A stretch of 64,000 nt of DNA from assembly GCF_023155745.1 (NCBI RefSeq), contig NZ_JAKNUS010000006.1:124001-188000 (forward strand), read 5' to 3'. Of this stretch, positions 34,700 through 43,078 are shown in pieces. Position 1 is the first letter of the stretch, and each line of letters opens with the position of its first letter. The notes beneath the pieces are model-generated. The model saw only the letters and a program-made list of their open reading frames with translations. It was not told the origin of the DNA and ran no database searches. The translations under genes and the position numbers were made by a program. The DNA is from Microbacterium kunmingense (GTDB taxonomy: Bacteria; Actinomycetota; Actinomycetes; Actinomycetales; Microbacteriaceae).

Positions 34700-36298
34700 T
34701 TCTTCCACGGCCGCCCGCTGCAGGACCTTGTACCCCTGCTCGCCGAAGAAGACGGTGAGTCGATCGTCCTCGACCTCCACCACGCTCCCGCGTCCCCACT
34801 CGACGTGTTCGACCTCGGCGCCCGCGGGGAACGGTGTGTCCGCGCTCGGCTCTGCGGCCTCCTCGGCGGTGCCGTCACGGCACGTGTCGCAATTGCGACA
34901 GGACGCCGATCCGTCGTCTCCGAAGTAGCCCCGCAGAACTTTCCGGCGGCAGTCCCGGGTCTCGGCGTACCGGCGCATGACATCGAGACGCGACCGCTCG
35001 ATGCGCTCCCGACGTTCGGCGGCTTCCCGGGCGAGCGCCGCAGCCTCCTTCGGCCGCCGCACCGCGATGATCGTCGCGCCCTTCTGATCCACCACGACCA
35101 CTCCCGCTTCGACGAGGAGGTTGACCAGGCCTGTGACGCGACGCGTCGGAAGTCCGAGCTTGTCGGCGAGCGCGCGGATCCGCAGGGGCGTGCCGGCCTT
35201 CACCAGCGTGCGGTAGACCCGGCTCACGGCCTCGGTGTCGACGGTGCGCGCCGTGAAGTACTTCCGTATTCCGAGATCCTCGGATCGGTAGAAGAGCACG
35301 GCTCGCGCCGGTTCGCCGTCTCTGCCCGCACGTCCGGTCTCCTGCGTGTAGGCGTCCAGCGATTCCGGAACCGCGGCATGCACGACGAAGCGCACATCGG
35401 GTTTGTCGATGCCCATGCCGAAGGCATTCGTCGCGACGACGACGTCGACCTCGTCGCCGAGGAACTTCTCGTGCGTGCGTCGTCGCTCGGCCGCGGAGAG
35501 GCCGGCGTGGTAGGTCTCGGCGCGAACGCCGTCGGCGCGCAGGATCGCGGTGAGGTTCTCGGCGGCACGCCGGGTCGAGGTGTAGACCAGTCCCGGGCGG
35601 GGGAGCGTCGGAATGAGCTGCCGCAGCTCGCGATCCTTGTCGGCCTCTTCTGAGAATCGGCGCACATCGAGGTCGATGTTCGGTCTGTCGACCCCCCGTA
35701 CGACCAGGAGCGGATCGGTCAGGCGCAGACGTGCGCCGATCTCCTCGCGCACGGGTGCGGCGGCGGTGGCCGTGAGCGCCACCGCCGGCGGGCGGCCGAG
35801 ACGATCCCGAACGTCGCCCAGGCCGAGGTAATCGGGCCGGAAGTCGTGTCCCCAACTCGCGACGCAGTGCGCTTCATCCACCACGAACAGGCCGACGCTC
35901 TGACGCGACAGCCTGTCGATCACGTCGTCCTTGGCGAGCTGTTCCGGCGCAAGGAACAGGAACTCGACGTCGCCCGCCGAGACCGCCTCCCACAGCTCCT
36001 CCTCGGCCCGCTCGCCGATCGTGGAGTTCAGCATCGCGCCGCGCGGAGCGCGCGGTGCGTCCGCGAGGCCGGCCAATTGATCGGCCTGGAGGGCGATGAG
36101 CGGGGAGACCACGATCGTCATGCCGTCACGCAATACTCCGGCGAGCTGGTAGACCGCGGACTTCCCCGCGCCGGTGGGAAGCACGGCGATGACATCTCGA
36201 TCATCGAGAAGGGCGGAGATCGCCTCCTCCTGGCCGTCTCGCAGCTCGTCCCACCCGAAGAGCTCGCGGGCGGCCCGGACGATCCTCGATGTCGGCAT
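34673..36298 (-). CDS. recQ: ATP-dependent DNA helicase RecQ
   Basis: 3'-5' DNA helicase of recombination and repair; 541 aa. Walker A PTGAGKSAVY (about residues 41-50), DEAHCVASWGHDFRPDY (from 141), ATNAFGMGIDKPDVRFVVHA and QETGRAGRDGEPA are intact. Zinc-domain cysteines lie in CRRKVLRGYFG and CRNCDTC. There is no HRDC domain; the last 50 residues (VEHVEWGRGSVVEVEDDRL and on) resemble the small basic tail of UvrD/PcrA helicases. The ATG has GAGGAGAGGA just upstream. It faces pyk across the shared terminator. Confidence 0.94.
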   Translation of the reverse strand: MPTSRIVRAARELFGWDELRDGQEEAISALLDDRDVIAVLPTGAGKSAVYQLAGVLRDGMTIVVSPLIALQADQLAGLADAPRAPRGAMLNSTIGERAEEELWEAVSAGDVEFLFLAPEQLAKDDVIDRLSRQSVGLFVVDEAHCVASWGHDFRPDYLGLGDVRDRLGRPPAVALTATAAAPVREEIGARLRLTDPLLVVRGVDRPNIDLDVRRFSEEADKDRELRQLIPTLPRPGLVYTSTRRAAENLTAILRADGVRAETYHAGLSAAERRRTHEKFLGDEVDVVVATNAFGMGIDKPDVRFVVHAAVPESLDAYTQETGRAGRDGEPARAVLFYRSEDLGIRKYFTARTVDTEAVSRVYRTLVKAGTPLRIRALADKLGLPTRRVTGLVNLLVEAGVVVVDQKGATIIAVRRPKEAAALAREAAERRERIERSRLDVMRRYAETRDCRRKVLRGYFGDDGSASCRNCDTCRDGTAEEAAEPSADTPFPAGAEVEHVEWGRGSVVEVEDDRLTVFFGEQGYKVLQRAAVEERNLLTRVA

Positions 36299-36380
36299 AC
36301 CGATCCTCTCCTCGGGAAACGAGGATCATCCTGACACCCCGACCCTCGGAGGGTTTCCGGGCTTGACACGAGGGGAGTGA

Positions 36381-36396
36381 CCCTTCAGAAGAAGGG
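36381..36396 (-). terminator. Possible terminator after tRNA-Leu
   Basis: CCCTTC-AGAA-GAAGGG, a 6-bp stem with a 4-nt loop, lies 21 nt beyond the 3' end of tRNA-Leu on the minus strand. No T-run follows. Confidence 0.4.
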
Positions 36397-36422
36397 GTGC
36401 CGGCCAGAGGAAGGGGTGCCGG
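36391..36422. repeat. 13-bp direct repeat of the tRNA-Leu 3' end
   Basis: GAAGGGGTGCCGG occurs at 36391-36403 and again at 36410-36422. The second copy includes the last bases of the tRNA-Leu gene. Such a copy just beyond a tRNA end can be a scar of site-specific integration, but the spacing (19 bp start to start) is also compatible with slippage. Confidence 0.5.
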
Positions 36423-36499
36423 TGGTGGGAGTCGAACCCACACGCCCTTTCGGGCAACCGAGTTTGAGTCGGTCGCGTCTGCCATTCCGCCACACCGGC
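36417..36499 (-). tRNA. tRNA-Leu (anticodon CAA)
   Basis: An 83-nt class II tRNA on the minus strand. The 5' arm GCCGGTG pairs with CACCGGC at the 3' end, followed by discriminator A; CCA is not encoded. The anticodon stem closes a loop CTCAAAC, so the anticodon is CAA, reading UUG leucine codons. A long variable arm (GCCCGAAAGGGC) and a T-loop GTTCGACTC are visible. Confidence 0.95.
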
Positions 36500-36527
36500 A
36501 CGCGGCGGCCGGCCGCGTCCGCCCTCG

Positions 36528-36533
36528 ACCCTA
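36528..36533 (-). promoter_or_regulatory. -10 box of tRNA-Leu (TAGGGT)
   Basis: TAGGGT on the minus strand lies 28 nt upstream of the tRNA 5' end, a plausible distance for a short 5' leader removed by RNase P. Confidence 0.4.
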
Positions 36534-36578
36534 TCGCAGCGAACGCCCCTCGATTGCGGGGCCGCGTGGGGGAAGCCG

Positions 36579-36584
36579 TAGGAT
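36579..36584 (+). promoter_or_regulatory. -10 box of the ANTAR regulator (TAGGAT)
   Basis: TAGGAT ends exactly 6 nt before the GTG at 36591; a leaderless mRNA is predicted. Confidence 0.55.
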
Positions 36585-36590
36585 TGCGGG

Positions 36591-37214
36591 GTGACTGAGT
36601 CAGAGCAGGCCGGACAAGAGCAGGCCGCCGCATCCGCCCCCCGCCGGGTCGTCGTCGCCGAGGATGAGTCGCTCATCCGTCTCGACATCGTCGAGATCCT
36701 CCGCGACAACGGATTCGACGTCGTCGGAGAGGCCGGCGACGGCGAGACCGCTGTGCAGCTGGCCACCGAGCTGCGGCCCGATCTGGTCATCATGGACGTC
36801 AAGATGCCGCAGCTGGACGGCATCAGCGCCGCCGAGAAGCTGAGCAAGAACCACATCGCCCCCGTGGTGCTCCTCACCGCCTTCAGCCAGAAGGAGCTCG
36901 TCGAGCGCGCGAGCGAGGCCGGTGCCCTGGCCTACGTGGTCAAGCCGTTCACGCCCAACGACCTCCTCCCCGCGATCGAGATCGCTCTGGCCCGGCACGA
37001 GCAGATCATCACGCTCGAGGCCGAGGTCGCCGACATGGTCGAGCGCTTCGAGACCCGCAAGCTCGTCGACCGGGCGAAGGGCCTCCTGAACGAGAAGATG
37101 GGCCTCACAGAGCCCGAGGCGTTCCGCTGGATCCAGAAGGCGTCGATGGATCGCCGCCTGACGATGCAGGATGTCGCCAAGGCGATCATCGAGCAGCTCG
37201 CCCCCAAGAAGTGA
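36591..37214 (+). CDS. Response regulator with ANTAR RNA-binding domain (PdtaR-like)
   Basis: A 207-aa two-domain regulator. The receiver domain (about residues 20-135) has phospho-acceptor Asp69 in LVIMDVKMP, acidic EDES near its start and the switch Lys in VVKPF. A coiled linker leads to a C-terminal ANTAR domain (about 150-205: LVDRAKGLLNEKMGLTEPEA, IQKASMDRRLTMQDVAKAI) that binds paired RNA hairpins and acts as an antiterminator in the family. It corresponds to M. tuberculosis PdtaR, partner of a soluble kinase not seen here. The GTG start fits the -10 box. Confidence 0.92.
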   Translation: MTESEQAGQEQAAASAPRRVVVAEDESLIRLDIVEILRDNGFDVVGEAGDGETAVQLATELRPDLVIMDVKMPQLDGISAAEKLSKNHIAPVVLLTAFSQKELVERASEAGALAYVVKPFTPNDLLPAIEIALARHEQIITLEAEVADMVERFETRKLVDRAKGLLNEKMGLTEPEAFRWIQKASMDRRLTMQDVAKAIIEQLAPKK

Positions 37215-38086
37215 CCGCCGACCCTCCCTCGGGTGCCCCCGTCCCACACGCGGACGGAGTGGAGATCACCTGGGAGGACGCGCGCGCGGTCAATCTCGCC
37301 AACTGGCAGGACCGGGCCGCACTTCACGAGGAGGCCTACGGGCTCGAGGCCTTCGACGACCCGGAACATGTGTCCGAGGTCGTCAGCGATGATCTGGCGG
37401 CGCTCCTGCCGTTCGTCGGAACGTTGCGCGGGAAGGATGTCTGTCACCTGCAGTGCCACATCGGCACGGACACCGTCTCGCTCGCCCGAGCCGGTGCGCG
37501 GGTGACCGGGCTGGATTTCAGCGACCGTGCCCTCGAGGTCGCGGCGCGGCTGGCGGAACGCGCCGGTGTCGACGTGACCTGGGTCCTCGGCGACGTGCTC
37601 GACGCCCGAGCACACGTGGACGGCGATTTCGACATCGTCTACACCAGCGTGGGAACGATCGGCTGGCTTCGCGATCTCGATCGCTGGGCCATGCAGATAA
37701 CGGCCCTCCTGCGGCCAGGAGGACTGTTCTACATCCGGGACGGGCATCCGATGCTGTACACGATCGACGAGGATGCCGACGACGATCTCGTGCGGCACCG
37801 CTACTTCGCAGACGGCACGGCGCAGATGTGGGACGACGATTCCACCTACGCCGGTGACGGCCGGGTCGCACATTCGCGAACCTACGAATGGCCCCATCCG
37901 CTCTCCGAGACGATGAACGCCCTCATCTCCGCCGGATTGCGGATCGAGAAGCTCGACGAGGGACGAGTGCTCCCGTGGCGGTTCAGTGGGCGGATGGTTC
38001 CCGTTGACCACGGATGGATGTGGCCCGAGGGTGTCCGCGATCGCATCCCCGCGACCTTCACGATCATCGCGCGGAAACCTGCCTGA
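37211..38086 (+). CDS. SAM-dependent methyltransferase, class I
   Basis: A 291-aa methyltransferase with the SAM-binding fold: CHLQCHIGTDTVSLARAGA (motif I region), VTGLDFSDRALEVAARL, FDIVYTSVGTIGWL and LLRPGGLFYIRDGHP. The substrate is unknown. The GTG overlaps the stop of the ANTAR regulator (GTGA), so the two are co-translated. It converges with the thioesterase gene 8 bp beyond its stop. Confidence 0.85.
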   Translation: MTADPPSGAPVPHADGVEITWEDARAVNLANWQDRAALHEEAYGLEAFDDPEHVSEVVSDDLAALLPFVGTLRGKDVCHLQCHIGTDTVSLARAGARVTGLDFSDRALEVAARLAERAGVDVTWVLGDVLDARAHVDGDFDIVYTSVGTIGWLRDLDRWAMQITALLRPGGLFYIRDGHPMLYTIDEDADDDLVRHRYFADGTAQMWDDDSTYAGDGRVAHSRTYEWPHPLSETMNALISAGLRIEKLDEGRVLPWRFSGRMVPVDHGWMWPEGVRDRIPATFTIIARKPA

Positions 38087-38094
38087 CGGCGCGC

Positions 38095-38529
38095 TCAGCG
38101 GTCAGCGACCACATCCTTGATGTGGTTGGTGATCCGCACCGTCGAGCAGCGGCGTCCCTGATCGTCGCGCACGATGATCTCGTGCACCGTGACATTCCGA
38201 CCGAGGTGGAGGGGCGTGCAGACGCCGGTCACGAAGCCGGAGGTTGCCGATCGGGTGTGCGTGGCGTTGATGTCGACACCGACGGCGAGCCGCCCGGGTC
38301 CGGCATGGAAATTGGCGTGCATCGACCCGAGCGACTCACCGAGGACGACGTACGCGCCGCCGTGGAAAAGGCCTACGGGCTGGGTGTTGCCGGCCACCGG
38401 CATCCGCGCTGCGCACCGCTCGGCGGTGAACTCCAGCCACTGGAAACCCATCTTCTCGGCGAGAGCCCCGATGCCCCGGGCCTCGGCCCAGGCGAGCTGA
38501 TCGGGGGCGGTGTCGACAGTGTCGGTCAT
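38095..38529 (-). CDS. Hotdog-fold thioesterase (PaaI-like)
   Basis: A 144-aa single-domain thioesterase hydrolysing acyl-CoA. The family motif HGGAYVVLGESLGSMHA, with the catalytic acidic residue in the helix, and VDINATHTRSATSGFVTG are typical of the PaaI/YbgC-type 4HBT fold. AGGAA stands before the ATG. It is divergent from polA with a 51-bp shared promoter region. Such a gene near polA is usual in Actinobacteria. Confidence 0.88.
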   Translation of the reverse strand: MTDTVDTAPDQLAWAEARGIGALAEKMGFQWLEFTAERCAARMPVAGNTQPVGLFHGGAYVVLGESLGSMHANFHAGPGRLAVGVDINATHTRSATSGFVTGVCTPLHLGRNVTVHEIIVRDDQGRRCSTVRITNHIKDVVADR

Positions 38530-38568
38530 CGGCGGGTTCCTGGCTCAGGGGGTGTCTCACCCCGCGTC

Positions 38569-38574
38569 TAGGCT
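38569..38574 (+). promoter_or_regulatory. -10 box of polA (TAGGCT)
   Basis: TAGGCT ends exactly 6 nt before the polA GTG at 38581; a leaderless mRNA is predicted. Confidence 0.6.
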
Positions 38575-38580
38575 GTCAGG

Positions 38581-41220
38581 GTGACGGACTCCGCAAAGCC
38601 TACCCTCCTCGTCGTGGACGGCCACTCGCTGGCCTATCGGGCGTTCTACGCCCTCCCGGTCGACAACTTCTCGACCAAGGACGGGCAGCACACCAACGGG
38701 ATCTACGGGTTCCTGGCGATGCTCATCAACCTCATCAAGGCCGAGAAGCCCACGCATCTCGCTGTCGCCTTCGACACCTCGCGTCAGTCCTTCCGCACGC
38801 GCCAGTACGCCGAGTACAAGGCCAACCGCTCCGAGACCCCGAAAGAGTTCCAGGGGCAGATCCCGCTGCTGAAGGAGTGCCTGGCGGCCATGAGCATCCC
38901 GGTGCTCGAGCAGGAGGACATCGAAGCCGACGACATCCTCGCCACCCTCGCCACGCGGGGAGCGGCCGAGGGCTTCCATGTCCTCGTGTGCTCCGGCGAC
39001 CGCGACACCATCCAATTGGTCACCGACGACATCACGCTGCTCTATCCCAACGTCCAGGGCGTTTCGCAGCTCAAGCGGTATGACACCGACGCCGTGCGCG
39101 AGCGCTACGGCGTGGAGCCGGCGATGTACCCCGATGTCGCGGCCCTCGTGGGCGAGACCAGTGACAACCTGCCCGGGGTGCCGAAGGTCGGCGAGAAGAC
39201 GGCGGTGAAGTGGCTGAACCAGTTCGGTTCGCTCGACGACCTCCTGGCGCAGGCCGACAAAGTGACCGGCGTCGTCGGGAACAATCTCCGCGAGCATCTC
39301 GATGACGTGCGGCGGAATCGCCGGCTGAACGCCCTCCTCACCGACGTCGATCTCCCGGTCGGCCCCGCCGACCTCGCGGTCAGGCCGATCGATGCCCAAG
39401 CTGTGCGCGAGATCTTCGCCCAGCTGGAGTTCCGAACGCTGCTGCCGCGCGTGTTCGAGGCCGCGGGCGTCGACCAGGCCATGTCCGCGCAGGCCGCCGT
39501 CCCCACCGCGACGGCGCCGGCACCCGCCGAGCCCGACGCCTCCGGCCTCGCAGCATGGGTCGATCACGCCTCCGGCGACGTCGCCGTCACGATCACCGTC
39601 GAAGGCGGACGCCCGGGTCGGATCGGGCTCGCGACCGCTGATGCAGCCGTCGAGGCGACCTGGTCCGAGGAGATCGCCGCCGCGCTCACCCCGTGGCTGC
39701 TCTCGGAATCACCCAAGGTCTTCACCGATGCCAAGCCCCAGGTCAAGGCGCTCCGACGCGAGGGGATCCGGCTGGGAGGACTGGCCTTCGACACGATCCT
39801 GGCGGGCTGGCTCCTGCGACCGAGCTTCCCCGACAAGTCGCTCGCCGACCTCACCGATCGGTTCCTCGGCGAGAAGCTCCCCGAGGCGGACCCCGCCCAG
39901 CTCGTACCCGAGACCGAGGGAGCAACCCCCGGTCAGCTGTCGTGGTTCACGCTGCGCGTCGCCGAGGCGCAGCGGTCGCAGCTCGCGGCATCCGTCCTCT
40001 CCGTCCTCACCGACATCGAACTCCCGACGCTGCAGACCCTCGCCGATATGGAGCTCGCCGGCGTGGCGGTCTCGCATGAGAAGCTGTCGGCCTTCTCCGG
40101 GGAGCTGGGCGACCGCGCCGACCGGATCGCGCAGGAGGCCTACGCCGCGATCGGCCGCGAGGTCAATCTCGGGTCGCCCAAGCAGTTGCAGGAGGTGCTC
40201 TTCGAGGAACTGCAGCTGCCGAAGACCCGGAAGACCAAGACGGGGTACTCCACGGATGCCGCGGTGCTCGCCGATCTGCAGGAATCGCACCCCCATCCGT
40301 TCCTCAACCTGCTGCTCCAGCATCGTGAGGCCACGAAGCTGCGTCAGATCATCGAGTCGCTCGACAGTGCGATCGGCGGCGACGGGCGCATCCGCACCAC
40401 CTACCTCCAGACCGGATCCCAGACGGGACGTCTGTCGAGCACCGATCCGAACCTGCAGAACATCCCGATCCGCACGGAGGAGAGCCGCCGCATCCGGTCG
40501 GCCTTCGAGGTTGGCGAAGGCTACGAGGCGCTGCTGACGGCCGACTACTCGCAGATCGAGATGCGCATCATGGCGCATCTGTCAGAGGATCCGGGCCTGA
40601 TCGAGGCGTTCAACTCCGGCGAGGACACCCACCGGTTCGTGGGTGCCCGGGTCTTCGGCGTCGCCCCCGAGGATGTCACGCCGGCGATGCGGACCAAGGT
40701 CAAGGCGATGTCCTACGGGCTGGTCTACGGGCTCTCGGCCTTCGGGCTGTCCAAGCAGCTGCGGATCGAGCAGTCCGAGGCTCGGGAGCTGATGCTCGAG
40801 TACTTCGCTCGGTTCGGCGCCGTGCGCGACTATCTGCGGACCTCCGTCGAGAAGGCGCGCATCGACGGGTACACCGAGACCATCTTCGGTCGTCGGCGGC
40901 CCTTCCCCGATCTGAACAGCCCCAACCGCGTACTGCGCGAGAACGCCGAGCGCGCGGCACTGAACGCGCCGATCCAGGGCAGCGCCGCCGACATCATGAA
41001 GGTCGCGCTCTTCCGCATCCACGACGAACTGACCCGTCAGGGGCTGGGCTCCCGGATCCTCCTGCAGATCCACGACGAACTCGTCGTCGAGGTCGCGCCG
41101 GGGGAGTGGGACGCGACCGAGAGGATCGTTCGGGAGCGGATGGCGGATGCGGCGGAACTGACGGTCCCGCTCGACGTGCAGATCGGCCGCGGCGCGGACT
41201 GGAACGCGGCCGGCCACTGA
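38581..41220 (+). CDS. polA: DNA polymerase I
   Basis: Repair and Okazaki-fragment polymerase, 879 aa. Residues 1 to about 300 are the 5' nuclease (VVDGHSLAYRAFYALP, AFDTSRQSFRTRQYAEYK, GDRDTIQLV). The middle domain (about 310-500) keeps the fold but lacks the DxE metal motif of 3'-5' exonuclease, as in mycobacterial PolA. The polymerase domain has motif A DYSQIEMRIMAHLS, motif B RTKVKAMSYGLVYGLSAFG and motif C QIHDELVVEV. The GTG start is set by the -10 box 6 nt upstream. Confidence 0.97.
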   Translation: MTDSAKPTLLVVDGHSLAYRAFYALPVDNFSTKDGQHTNGIYGFLAMLINLIKAEKPTHLAVAFDTSRQSFRTRQYAEYKANRSETPKEFQGQIPLLKECLAAMSIPVLEQEDIEADDILATLATRGAAEGFHVLVCSGDRDTIQLVTDDITLLYPNVQGVSQLKRYDTDAVRERYGVEPAMYPDVAALVGETSDNLPGVPKVGEKTAVKWLNQFGSLDDLLAQADKVTGVVGNNLREHLDDVRRNRRLNALLTDVDLPVGPADLAVRPIDAQAVREIFAQLEFRTLLPRVFEAAGVDQAMSAQAAVPTATAPAPAEPDASGLAAWVDHASGDVAVTITVEGGRPGRIGLATADAAVEATWSEEIAAALTPWLLSESPKVFTDAKPQVKALRREGIRLGGLAFDTILAGWLLRPSFPDKSLADLTDRFLGEKLPEADPAQLVPETEGATPGQLSWFTLRVAEAQRSQLAASVLSVLTDIELPTLQTLADMELAGVAVSHEKLSAFSGELGDRADRIAQEAYAAIGREVNLGSPKQLQEVLFEELQLPKTRKTKTGYSTDAAVLADLQESHPHPFLNLLLQHREATKLRQIIESLDSAIGGDGRIRTTYLQTGSQTGRLSSTDPNLQNIPIRTEESRRIRSAFEVGEGYEALLTADYSQIEMRIMAHLSEDPGLIEAFNSGEDTHRFVGARVFGVAPEDVTPAMRTKVKAMSYGLVYGLSAFGLSKQLRIEQSEARELMLEYFARFGAVRDYLRTSVEKARIDGYTETIFGRRRPFPDLNSPNRVLRENAERAALNAPIQGSAADIMKVALFRIHDELTRQGLGSRILLQIHDELVVEVAPGEWDATERIVRERMADAAELTVPLDVQIGRGADWNAAGH

Positions 41221-41301
41221 GCGATCCGATTTCCGGCCGGTAGGTCGACATCACGGCGGCGACGGTGATCGTGACGTTGGCGTTCGGGGGACAGGGATGC
41301 C

Positions 41302-41307
41302 TAGGCT
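41302..41307 (+). promoter_or_regulatory. -10 box of the DUF885 gene (TAGGCT)
   Basis: TAGGCT ends 7 nt before the ATG at 41315, which supports that start over an in-frame ATG at 41297. Confidence 0.55.
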
Positions 41308-41314
41308 CAGAGGT

Positions 41315-42988
41315 ATGACAGACGCATCCCGCACCCCCACGCCGATCGACACGATCGCCGAGGCGTGGGTCGACACCCTGGCCGAACTCGACCCGTCGCT
41401 GGCGACGTACATCGGCCGCTCCGAGCACAACCACCGCTACGGCGACTACTCTCCCGAGGGTCAGGCCCGGGTGATCGACGAGGCGAAGAAGGTCCGTGCG
41501 GCGCTGACCGCGGCGACCCCCGTGGATGACATCGACGCGGTCACGAAGGAGGACCTGACCCGCGAGCTCGACCTCCAGATCGAACTCGACGAGGCGCGGT
41601 GGCATCTGCGCGATCTGAATGTCATCGCCTCGCCCGCCCAGGACATCCGCGCGGTGTTCGATCTCATGCCCACGGACACCGCCGAGGATTGGTCGGTCGT
41701 CAGCGAGCGGATGGCGGCTCTCCCCGCCGCTGTGCACGGGTACATCGCGTCCCTCCGGGAGGGCATCGCGCAGGGGGTGGTGCCCGCACGCCGACAGGTC
41801 GTCGAGGTCGCCACCCAGATCGCGCGCTACACCGCCGACGCGGGCTTCTTCACCACGTTCGTCGGCAACGCCGCTCCCGCTGAGGGGCAGCTTCCGGCAT
41901 CGCTGGCGCGAGAGCTCTCCGATCGCGCCGGTGCCGCCCGCGTCGCCTACGACGAGTTGGCCTCCTTCCTCTCCGGCGAACTCGCACCGGCTGCGACGGA
42001 GAAGGACGCGGTGGGGCGGGATGTCTACGCACTCATGTCGCGCCGTTTCCTCGGTGCGACGATCGACCTCGACGAGACGTACGAGTGGGGTGTGGAAGAG
42101 CTCGCGCGCATGGTCGCCGAGCAGGAGCAGATCGCCGATGAGATCAGCCCCGGCGCATCGGTGGAGGAGGCCGTGGCCTTCCTGGAGAAGGATCCGTCTC
42201 GCAAGCTCCACGGCACCGAGGCGCTGCAGAAGTGGATGCAGGAGACCAGCGACCGCGCGGTGGCCGAGCTCGGAAAGACCCACTTCGACATCGCCGAGCC
42301 GATCCGTCGCCTGGAGTGCATGATCGCCCCGACGAACGAGGGCGGGATCTACTACACCGGGCCCACGGACGATTTCTCCCGTCCCGGCCGCATGTGGTGG
42401 TCGGTGCCCGAGGGCGTCACCGAGTTCGACACCTGGCGCGAGCTCACCACGGTGTACCACGAGGGTGTGCCGGGTCACCACCTGCAGATCGCGCAGGCGG
42501 TGTACAACCGCGCCCAGTTGAACTCGTGGCGGCGGTTGCTGGCCGGCCCGTCGGGCCACGCCGAGGGGTGGGCGCTGTACGCCGAGCGCCTCATGGAGCA
42601 GCTGGGGTACCTCGATGATCCGGCCGATCGCCTGGGGATGCTCGATGGCCAGCGGATGCGGGCCGCCCGCGTCGTGCTCGACATCGGCGTGCACCTCGAG
42701 AAGCAGCGGCCCGACGGGGAGGGAGTGTGGGATGCTCCCTTCGCGCTGGAGTTCATGCGGCGCAACGTCAACATGCCGGATGAGTTCGTGCAGTTCGAGG
42801 TGAACCGGTATCTCGGCTGGCCGGGGCAGGCGCCGTCGTACAAGGTCGGCCAGCGCATCTGGGAGCAGCTGCGCGATGACTATCGCGAGGCCAACGGCGC
42901 CGACGCCGATCTGAAGGCCTTCCACAAGAAGGCGCTCGACATCGGAGGCGTGGGCCTGGACACGCTTCGCACGGCGCTCGCGCGCTGA
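41315..42988 (+). CDS. DUF885 family metallopeptidase
   Basis: A 557-aa cytoplasmic protein of the DUF885 family, putative zinc carboxypeptidases or oligopeptidases. The zinc motif HEGVPGHHLQ (His about residue 382, Glu 383) matches HExxPGHH, and GHAEGWALYAERLMEQLGY carries the second metal Glu. No signal peptide is seen. The ATG at 41315 fits the -10 box. The gene stands alone after polA. Confidence 0.9.
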   Translation: MTDASRTPTPIDTIAEAWVDTLAELDPSLATYIGRSEHNHRYGDYSPEGQARVIDEAKKVRAALTAATPVDDIDAVTKEDLTRELDLQIELDEARWHLRDLNVIASPAQDIRAVFDLMPTDTAEDWSVVSERMAALPAAVHGYIASLREGIAQGVVPARRQVVEVATQIARYTADAGFFTTFVGNAAPAEGQLPASLARELSDRAGAARVAYDELASFLSGELAPAATEKDAVGRDVYALMSRRFLGATIDLDETYEWGVEELARMVAEQEQIADEISPGASVEEAVAFLEKDPSRKLHGTEALQKWMQETSDRAVAELGKTHFDIAEPIRRLECMIAPTNEGGIYYTGPTDDFSRPGRMWWSVPEGVTEFDTWRELTTVYHEGVPGHHLQIAQAVYNRAQLNSWRRLLAGPSGHAEGWALYAERLMEQLGYLDDPADRLGMLDGQRMRAARVVLDIGVHLEKQRPDGEGVWDAPFALEFMRRNVNMPDEFVQFEVNRYLGWPGQAPSYKVGQRIWEQLRDDYREANGADADLKAFHKKALDIGGVGLDTLRTALAR

Positions 42989-43078
42989 CGGGCGGAGACG
43001 TCCCCGAGGGAATAGTCTGAGAGTCGCAGCGTTTCATTCGTCTGAATAGGTCCGTCGGGCCGGAGAGAAAGGGCGACC

